From: Oikopleura dioica
Lineage: Eukaryota > Chordata > Appendicularia > Copelata > Oikopleuridae
Reading direction: 5' to 3'
NCBI GenBank assembly: GCA_907165135.1
Contig: OU015570.1
Coordinates: forward strand, 1,302,001-1,366,000
Length of the DNA: 64,000 nucleotides
Shown here: in pieces, positions 57,611 through 64,000 of the stretch
Numbering within the stretch: the first letter of the stretch is position 1
How the letters are laid out: each line of letters begins with the position of its first letter
Position numbers and translations under genes: made by a program
The notes under the pieces: generated by a model
The model's input: the letters and a program-made list of their open reading frames with translations, nothing else
What the model was told of the DNA's origin: nothing
The model's database searches: none

Positions 57611-57941
57611 GGACCCCCGTCAACAATTTTCCTCAAAAAACCGAAAATTTCAAAAAGCCATATTTTGGCTTCTTAGCGTTCCTGGAAGTTCAATTTTTCA
57701 AGAAAACTTGTTCGGAGCAATTTTTGACCAATAAGAATCCGAAATTAAAGCAAAATTGGGACCTTTTCGTCTTTTTCGTCAAAAAGTCCGATTTTCAAAC
57801 GCAATTTTGAGGGTGTTAGAGTCGAGATAGACCCCCAAAAATGAAGCCTCAAAATCGTTTTTTGACCCGTAGAATCCATTTCCGGGGTCAAAATTTTGAA
57901 ATTCCGAAAATAGATTTTTCGAAAATTGTTGACGGGGGTCC
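57611..57941. mobile_element. 331-bp TTAA-flanked MITE
   Basis: TTAA lies at 57,607-57,610 and 57,942-57,945. Perfect 21-bp ends start GGACCCCCGTCAACAATTTT. A diverged and interrupted copy is at 8,380-9,112. Confidence 0.85.
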
Positions 57942-58608
57942 TTAATTATGGTTTTTATTTTAGATTAGTAAAATTTTCAAATCTTTCGATTTTCAAATTT
58001 TTATGGATCCTGATGAAATTTTTATGACGATAAAAATGATCAGTGTTCAACAGCGATCAATTTCATGCATAAAAACCCTAATATAAATCGGGTTTGAGAA
58101 AATCGCATTTTGACCTCAGGTGACCTCACGTGACCTTTAATGACCCCAAGTGACATGTTGAAATGATCAGTGGATCTTAGGCTTTCCATCGATGTGTCAT
58201 TCATCCCAATAAGAGGATGATAAAAAAATCGATTTTCCCACTGTGCACCCCCTAGCTATAAGTCATAATGTTTATGCATTAAATATAACTGGTTCAATGA
58301 TTAAACCTTAATCTTTTTCAGTGATATGTAACTTCCTATCGACAAAAGCCTTTTGTTACTGACTATTGGAAGTTTTCAGAAAAATTTCTTATTCCGCAGT
58401 TATGTAAATAAAAGAAAACGAGTTCTTAAAACTATTTCCCTAAGACTGTCCACTGAGAACACAGTACCCTCGCCCACGCAAAATGGAAAGCTCACTTGAA
58501 CTCGCGCTCGATTGAACCAAAATCTCACTTGGACCGACGGGTTCAAATGAGCGCGGGTTAGAATGAGCGCGAGTCCAAGTGAGTGAAAAGTCTAAGTGAG
58601 CGTGCTCC

Positions 58609-59640
58609 GGAGCACACTTAAATGCGCGGGGCACTCATTTGCGCGAGCGCTCAAACGCGGGGACGCTCATTTGCACGCACACGAGCGAAAGAGTGTCCCA
58701 CGCGAATGAGCGTTTGATTTAATTGGTCGACGATGAAAAATATACGGAGCACACTCAAATGCTCGGCGCGCTTATTTGCTCAGGCGCTCAAATGCTCGGG
58801 ACGCTCTTTTGCACGGACACGAGCGAAAGAGTGTCCAAGCGAATGAGCGTTTGATTTAATTGGTCGACGATGAAAAAGTTATACAGGACATAAACCACTT
58901 AGTGGTGTCAATTCTTAGAGTATTATCGAAATAAATTCGTAACAATTTCCAAAACACGAAATCATCGGGAAGCAATGAAAATGGACATTATTTTTTTTCA
59001 ATAAGTCATCAAGTGTTATGTAATAATTGTCCAAAATTGTTAAGATGATCATACAATGAGTCATTTTAGCGTATATTTAGAAAATACAGCATTTAGAGCG
59101 CTGATGATCACTTTTAATTGTTTATTTTCGGAGAAATATTCTTGTGCTAATTTTCGACCAATTAAATCAAACGCTCATTCGCTTTGGACACTCTTTCGCT
59201 CGTGTCCGAGCAAAAGAGCGTCTGAGCATTTGAGCGCCTGAGCAAATGAGCGCGCCGAGCATTTGAGTGTGCTCCAAAATATACTGAGGATTTTAAAGCA
59301 GAACAAAAACCACGACTCAGTGGTGTCAGTTCTTAGATTTTTATCAAATAAAAATCGGAATAATTTCCGGAAAGACTAATCACCGGGAAGAAATGAAAAT
59401 GAAGATTATTTCTCTTTCAACTAGTCATCAAGTGTTATGCAATAATTGTCCAGAATTTGTAAGATGATCATACAATGTGTCATTTTATCTTATATTTCGA
59501 AAATACAGCAATAAGAGTGAGAAATACGCTGATGAACGCTCATTCGCGGGGACACTCTTTCGCTCGTGTCCGTGCTAATGAGCGTCTCCCGCATTTGAGC
59601 GCTCGCGCAAATGAGTGCCCCGCGCATTTGAGTGTGCTCC
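58609..59640. mobile_element. Outer GGAGCACAC-ended foldback, interrupted by a sister copy
   Basis: The arms, of about 110 bp, start GGAGCACACT.AAATGCGCGG and contain alternating CTCATTTGCGCGAGCGCTCA words and CACGAGCGAAAGAGTGTCC (58,609-58,735 and 59,530-59,640). A related block at 58,480-58,608 abuts the left end. Confidence 0.65.
58746..59275. mobile_element. Inner 530-bp element with 9-bp target duplication
   Basis: The ends GGAGCACACTCAAATGCTCG are inverted with about 120-bp arms. AAAATATAC occurs directly before (58,737-58,745) and after (59,276-59,284). A 9-bp duplication with GG ends fits Mutator-like or Merlin transposition. It sits inside a sister element of the same family. Confidence 0.8.
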
Positions 59641-60540
59641 TGATAAATAGCGGACAATTTTCAAATGGACAGCACATAAAGACCTTGAATTTTTTAAGAA
59701 TTACTTTGCAGATTTGTGATTTTTAGGGCTGATTTTATCAAAATTTGGAAATAAGAAGTTTGTGCAGCCATTACAAGTTGTAATTTACAACTACGAAAAA
59801 CCGAGAGAAATCGGCGATTTCGACAGTAAATTAGAATATCGGCACTATCATTTTTTTCGCCGTATTCGAATCTCTTAGTTCCCTTAAGAATTTTTTCTTA
59901 ATACTATAAGATTTTGACTTTTGAAAAATATCCATCCTCCGATCATGCCGGACCCTCCACTGCAGAGCGTAGGGCCTACAGTAAGTATTTATAGATATCC
60001 GTCTATTCCCTCTTCTTTCGACGAAAACGGCTCAAAAAAGGTTAAAATAGATTAACAAAAATATAATGAAATAATTCGTTGAATCTCAAGAGCCCTGAAA
60101 AAAACAAGAGCTTTTGCCGCTTTTTGTGCCATTTTGGTTGTCAAAACGGTGAAAATTTGAATTTCAACTATAATCCTCGAGAGATAATCAATCTGAGAAT
60201 AAACGATCCTGGGATTTTCTGCCAATGATTATTCAATATATCTTGGTTGCAGTGTTTTAAATAATGTCGTTGTGTACCTCGTTGATTTATTTCAAATACA
60301 GCTACTTTCCTCTGTTTTGGACATATTCTTTCAAAATTTTCGTAAAAATGTCCACGAAATTGGGGTCCAATAAAGAGGAAAATATCTGGTTAAAATTAAT
60401 AGGATCTTTTCCGTCAAATTCGTCAGACTCGTCAGACGAATAGTTTAAAATCATCGAAAACCTGTCAGCAAATCAGAGTTCGTAAAATTCGTCAGACATG
60501 TTGGAAACAAATTTATTTACTCCCGGCCTTTCATACGGGA
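59641..60540. other. No gene seen
   Basis: AT-rich. A short pair TACAGCTACTTTCCTCT / AGAGGAAAATATCTGGTTA (60,297-60,393) resembles the ends of the MITE at 62,811. Confidence 0.4.
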
Positions 60541-60584
60541 TCAGTCTTACCGTATTCTACAATGCCAAACAAAAGAGATGTCGG

Positions 60585-60840
60585 GCGCGAAGGTTCTGCC
60601 AGACCCCGGGCTGGCATAAACAGACCCGGAGTCTGCATTGACGATCAAATTTTTGTCTCCTTTGGCCCCATTTTGATTTAGAAATGTTAGAAAATGAAGT
60701 TTTCTCTAAGATCAGGTGCGGAGCGCACCAAAACGCCTGTTTAATGTAAAATTTATATAATAAATTCTGATACATTTATTCATTTGCAGTCCCGCGGTCT
60801 GCATTTTGCAGACCCGGGGTCTGCATGTACAACCGACGCA
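60585..60840. repeat. Foldback with GCAGACCCGGGGTCTGC palindromes
   Basis: The words CAGACCCCGGGCTGGC / CAGACCCGGAGTCTGC at 60,595-60,640 and CCCGCGGTCTGCATTTTGC / CAGACCCGGGGTCTGC at 60,790-60,825 flank AT-rich sequence. Confidence 0.5.
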
Positions 60841-61256
60841 CCCTGCATCCAAGTTTTGGCTTCTTTTAGAAAAAATTAAGAAATGTTAGAAGATGAAGTT
60901 TCCGCGCCGCTCGCTCGATCCGCGCTCCGCAAGAACCATTATCTCACGAGGCCGTTAAATCTGAACCAGGGGTCTCAATATCAGCCAAAATCCAATTGCG
61001 AAGCGAATTTTTCGCCCATGTGCGAAGCGAAATATAGAGCGCTCTCTCTTGCCCCAAACACTCGCTAGCACTTTTCACTCGCCTGCACTTTCCTTGACAG
61101 AAAGTGCAAAAGAGTTAATGGTGCAGATGAGAGTTGTTTATTTCTGTGTTCAATTGTATATAGTCTATATAATATCTATATAATATGGATATATGTTATT
61201 TTATAAAGTTCTTAAGTACAAATGGTTAGAAACAACTAAATATTTGATAAACATAG
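60841..61256. other. No gene seen
   Basis: Contains GCTCGATCCGCGCTCCGCAAG and AT-rich sequence with TATA-rich stretches before the LTR. Confidence 0.4.
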
Positions 61257-62785
61257 TGTAACGGTGCTACTACTATTATGTAATCGGATTGTTCTGGAGA
61301 ATTCTAGAACCGTAGCGCTTCCGGCTCACCGTCGCCCCTAGCGAGCACGCACCTGCGGCGAGTTTATAGAGAAGCGTAACCGCCTGAAATAGGCATTCGG
61401 ACTGAGTGTCCCAAAGATAAGAATTTAGATAATAAATACCCCTTTTTACACTTAACCGGTTTGTTGTCCTTTTTTTATATGCAAGAACAGAGATAGAGAC
61501 AGTGTTGGAAAACCCGCAACATTTCCCGCGGGCGCGGGCGGGCGCGGGGGCCGATTTCAAAATTTTCCGCGGGTGCGGGCGGGCGCGGTTGCCAATTCCA
61601 AAATTTCCTGCGGGTCCGGGCGGGCGCGGGGGCCAACTCAAAAATTTCGTGCGGGTCCGGGCGGGCGCGGGCGGGGGCCCCGCAGATTTCGCGCCCGCGG
61701 GCGCCCGGGGGTGGAGGGCGCCCGTAACCCTCGCGTCCGCAAGCCCCGCGGGTTCAGAAATCAGCAAATAAAAAATAATTTTTGATAAAAACCATAATAG
61801 AGTTATAAACTAAGATAATTTGAATTTTTCAAACGATGGGTGTGGGTGGGGTTGGGGACAAAACTGAGATTGATCAACTTAGAGTTCCCAGCCATTGTCA
61901 AGCCCCTTAAATTCAAAAATCTTGAAACAGGGCTGAGACGGCCCGAAGGGCCGTCAAGCCCCTTAAATTCAAAAATCATGGAACAGGGCTGAGACGGCCC
62001 GAAGGCGGAAAAAATCGCCATTTTCACGCTTAGTACTATTTATACCCATTTTTACGTGGGCAAAAATTTCGGGTTAAGATGTTTGTTAAGGGATAGTGTG
62101 ATACATCAAAATGATTCTCAGAAAGCTAGGAATATATGGCACAAAAACTTTTTAACGCCCATTTTTCTCTTTTCTTCCATTTCTTCCATTTTGGTCACTA
62201 GACTGGGATGGACACTAGGTTCATGTTCGAGTTTAGGTTTCGGGCTCTGTTTTGGTTTGGGTTAGGCTTTGGTTTCGGGCATTCTATTGATCAAACGATG
62301 GCATTAAAATCCATGTGCCATACATGCCACAATTGTCGTCGGCGGGTGAAATTCCGGTTTGTCGTTGTAAGGTTAACATGCCATGAGACCTGTGATAAAG
62401 AGTTGAAAAAACAGGGGAATCCCTTGAATTCAAAAACCAAGGAGGGAGAAAAAGGGGGGAATCGGCCATTTGGCCGTCAAGCTCAATTTAAATTCAAGGC
62501 GAGGGAAGGGGGCCCCGGGCGGCTGAAAAAAATTTGTACGGGCGCGGGCGGGCGCGGGGGCCAAATCAGAAATTTTTTGCGGTCGCGGGCGGGCGCGGGG
62601 GCCAAATCAGAAATTTTTGCGGTCGCGGGCGGGCGCGGGGCCAGATCCGAAATTTTTGCGGGTACGGGGGGCGCGGGCGCCCGCAGCCCCCGCCCGCCGC
62701 CCCCGCGGGGTTCGCGGGCGGGTTTTTTCCAACACTGGATAGAGATAGTAGAAGTAGCACCCTAACAATGGTGTCAGAAGTAAAC
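61257..62785 (+). repeat. Gypsy-type LTR with primer site, interrupted by a hAT-type element
   Basis: The start TGTAACGGTGCTACTACTA and end TAGAAGTAGCACCCTAACA are imperfect inverted TGT...ACA ends. One base after the end comes TGGTGTCAGAAGTAAAC, a typical Ty3-type primer-binding site (62,769-62,785). Removing the 1,238-bp insertion and one duplication leaves about 265 bp. Only a short leader follows before the MITE at 62,811; the rest of the element is absent. Confidence 0.65.
61500..62737. mobile_element. 1.24-kb non-autonomous hAT-type element
   Basis: Ends CAGTGTTGGAAAA and TTTTTCCAACACTG. The flanks are GATAGAGA on both sides (61,492-61,499 and 62,738-62,745). GC-rich GCGGGCGGGCGCGG arrays form both arms (61,520-61,760 and 62,535-62,725). 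A family A unit with two UUCG hairpins lies inside (61,835-62,010). No transposase. Confidence 0.9.
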
Positions 62786-62810
62786 GAACTCAAAGAAGAC
62801 CTAACAGGTA

Positions 62811-63208
62811 CAGTTATTTTCCTATTTTGTGGACATTTTTTGTCCCAAATTTTCATAAAAATGTCCACAAAAGTGGGCAAGAGTCTTCAAAAAAATGTCC
62901 CGCCGTACTGCCTTAAAATTTTTTTCTTCGATAAATTTTTCTTCATTAATGGCGAATTATATCATCAAAATGCCTTTGTTTTGACTGTTATACCAGTTTT
63001 GGTCAATTAAACTGTATTAGACTTTGATTTCTTATCAAAAACATCCTTATTTTTGAAAAAAACACCCTGTTAATTCCTCACAAATTTTCTTAGCTGGACA
63101 AATGTCCACAAAAGTGGAACATTATCCTTGCAAAAGTGTCCCACAAAAACCCCTTTAAATGAAGAAAATGTCCACAAAGTTGGGGTCCACAAAAGAGGAA
63201 AAAAACTG
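62811..63208. mobile_element. 398-bp Tc1/mariner-like MITE
   Basis: Flanked by TA on both sides. The ends are CAGTTATTTTCCTATTTTGT and, inverted, CAGTTTTTTTCCTCTTTTGT, followed by TGTCCACAAAA words repeated inside. Confidence 0.7.
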
Positions 63209-63420
63209 TATGTAAAATTGGGGAAAACAAAAAGTAAATAGGAATTTAACCAAGTAGACAAATAAGACAGTATATAACTCACTCCTAAAGGCCTTACTGT
63301 GAAGTTCAGCCCTGAGTCATTGCGATAGCTTGCATCCAGAATTCTGGCCCCAAGTTTAGTGGCTCACACCTGAACAGGTGACAGTTTTTGACCTTATATC
63401 GATGTAACCCGTTTAGGAGC

Positions 63421-63772
63421 TTAATTACCCCCTGATTTGCCATGAGGCCATTGTAAGACCTGAGCGGTCGCAGGGATACCTGTTGTAATGCCGCCGGGCT
63501 ATGCGTGCCGGAATCAAATCGGAACCCCTAATTATGTTTAATCCCCCTGATTTGCCATGAGGCCATTGTAAGACCTAAACGGTTGCAGGGATACCTGTTG
63601 TAATGCCGCCGGGCTATGCGTGCCGGAATCAAATCGTTATCCCTAATTATGTTTAATTACCCCCTGATTTGACATGAGGCCATAGTAAGACCTAAGCGGT
63701 TGCAGGGATACCTGTTGTAATGCCGTCGGGCTATGAGTGCCGGAATCAAATCTGATAATCCCTAGATAATTC
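63421..63772 (+). ncRNA. Three tandem 117-bp units with conserved hairpins
   Basis: Each unit contains CTGATTTG near its start and CAAATC about 80 nt later, able to form a closing stem of 6-8 pairs. Inside, three hairpins keep their pairing: GACC...GGTC (GGTT in units 2 and 3, still paired through G-U), CAGG-GATA-CCTG, and CCGG...CCGG (TCGG in unit 3, still paired). An inverted CACCTGAACAGGTG lies just upstream at 63,366-63,379. No reading frame spans the units. It could be a structured RNA, or simply a satellite with chance pairing. No tRNA, 5S or hammerhead signature was found. Confidence 0.5.
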
Positions 63773-64000
63773 TAATTCATTACTTGTTTAAAGGGGGAAA
63801 TATAATTACATCAAAATCGGATCTTGATTGACCGCGCTAATATCAAGGCACACTAATAAAAATCAAAGGTCTCCTCACGATCTCGAGTGTTTAACTCCAC
63901 ATCGAAGGGGAAAAATGTTTGTTTATTACACAGCCCACTTATGCACGCGAAGTCAAGCAAGTTTCCGCTTGATATTATCTGATATCGTAATAGTAGACGT
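63773..64000. other. No gene seen
   Basis: Short AT-rich tail after the tandem array. Confidence 0.4.

Larger units (their letters stand above)
54047..58262. mobile_element. 4.2-kb TIR element with AGGGGGTG ends
   Basis: The left end TATAGATAGGGGGTGAACGG and the right end, inverted TATAGCTAGGGGGTGCACAG, lead into about 220 bp of inverted similarity (ATCGATGGAAAGCC, AAAGGTCACGTG.GGTCA, CTGATCAT). A second start of the same family is at 53,873. The interior holds the satellites and foldbacks listed below, with no transposase. Confidence 0.6.

Noticed and set aside
61276-61771. Proline/glycine-rich proteins in GC-rich blocks
   Set aside because: Frames arise from GCGGGCGGGCGCGG satellite on both strands.
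63480-63525. Twister or hammerhead ribozyme in the tandem units
   Set aside because: GTAATGCCGC recalls part of twister, but the other conserved blocks are missing. No CUGAUGA or GAAA core for hammerhead.

Overview
This window is eukaryotic DNA made mostly of repeats. It is AT-rich with GC-rich satellite patches. Introns are tiny (40-100 nt is common) with GTAAG-type donors and TTTTAG or TTCTAG acceptors. A UBX domain of the p47/UBXN2 type lies at the left edge. Together these suggest a compact-intron animal. Appendicularian tunicates or nematodes would fit the intron size, but nothing here fixes the lineage.

Layout. 0-1.3 kb: two host-type genes tail to tail, each spliced in perfect phase but each with one in-frame stop. 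1.4-15.8 kb: a dense pile of foldback and TIR elements (several with TTAA or 8-bp target duplications) around a decayed Ty3-like gag/protease. 15,988-35,807: one very large hAT-type transposon (13-bp CAGTG... ends, 8-bp duplication GGAAGCCC). It holds kilobase-long inverted arms, about 7 kb of decayed coding exons, a Tc1/mariner-like MITE and a complete but mutated Ty3/gypsy retrotransposon (26.5-34.5 kb). 35.8-39.2 kb: sparse, one small unknown gene. 39,286-52,631: a 13.3-kb unit bounded by LTR copies, read on the minus strand. Its gag and pol are damaged. Between integrase and 3' LTR it carries four intact multi-exon or single-exon genes of unknown function, two on each strand, with tiny introns. 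53-60 kb: satellite-rich foldback elements, including a palindrome of about 1.7 kb packed with UUCG-loop hairpins. 61.2-63.2 kb: a gypsy LTR plus primer site, interrupted by a second hAT-type element with a clean 8-bp duplication. 63.4-63.8 kb: three tandem, conserved, hairpin-forming units.

The most unusual system is the LTR-bounded unit with its four-gene cassette. I worked out the exon structures by hand: every exon junction keeps the frame, giving proteins of 411, 330, 271 and about 594 residues. One exon of a plus-strand gene lies opposite coding exon of a minus-strand gene. The accessory genes are intact while gag and pol of the same copy are broken. None of the four proteins matches a family I recognise.
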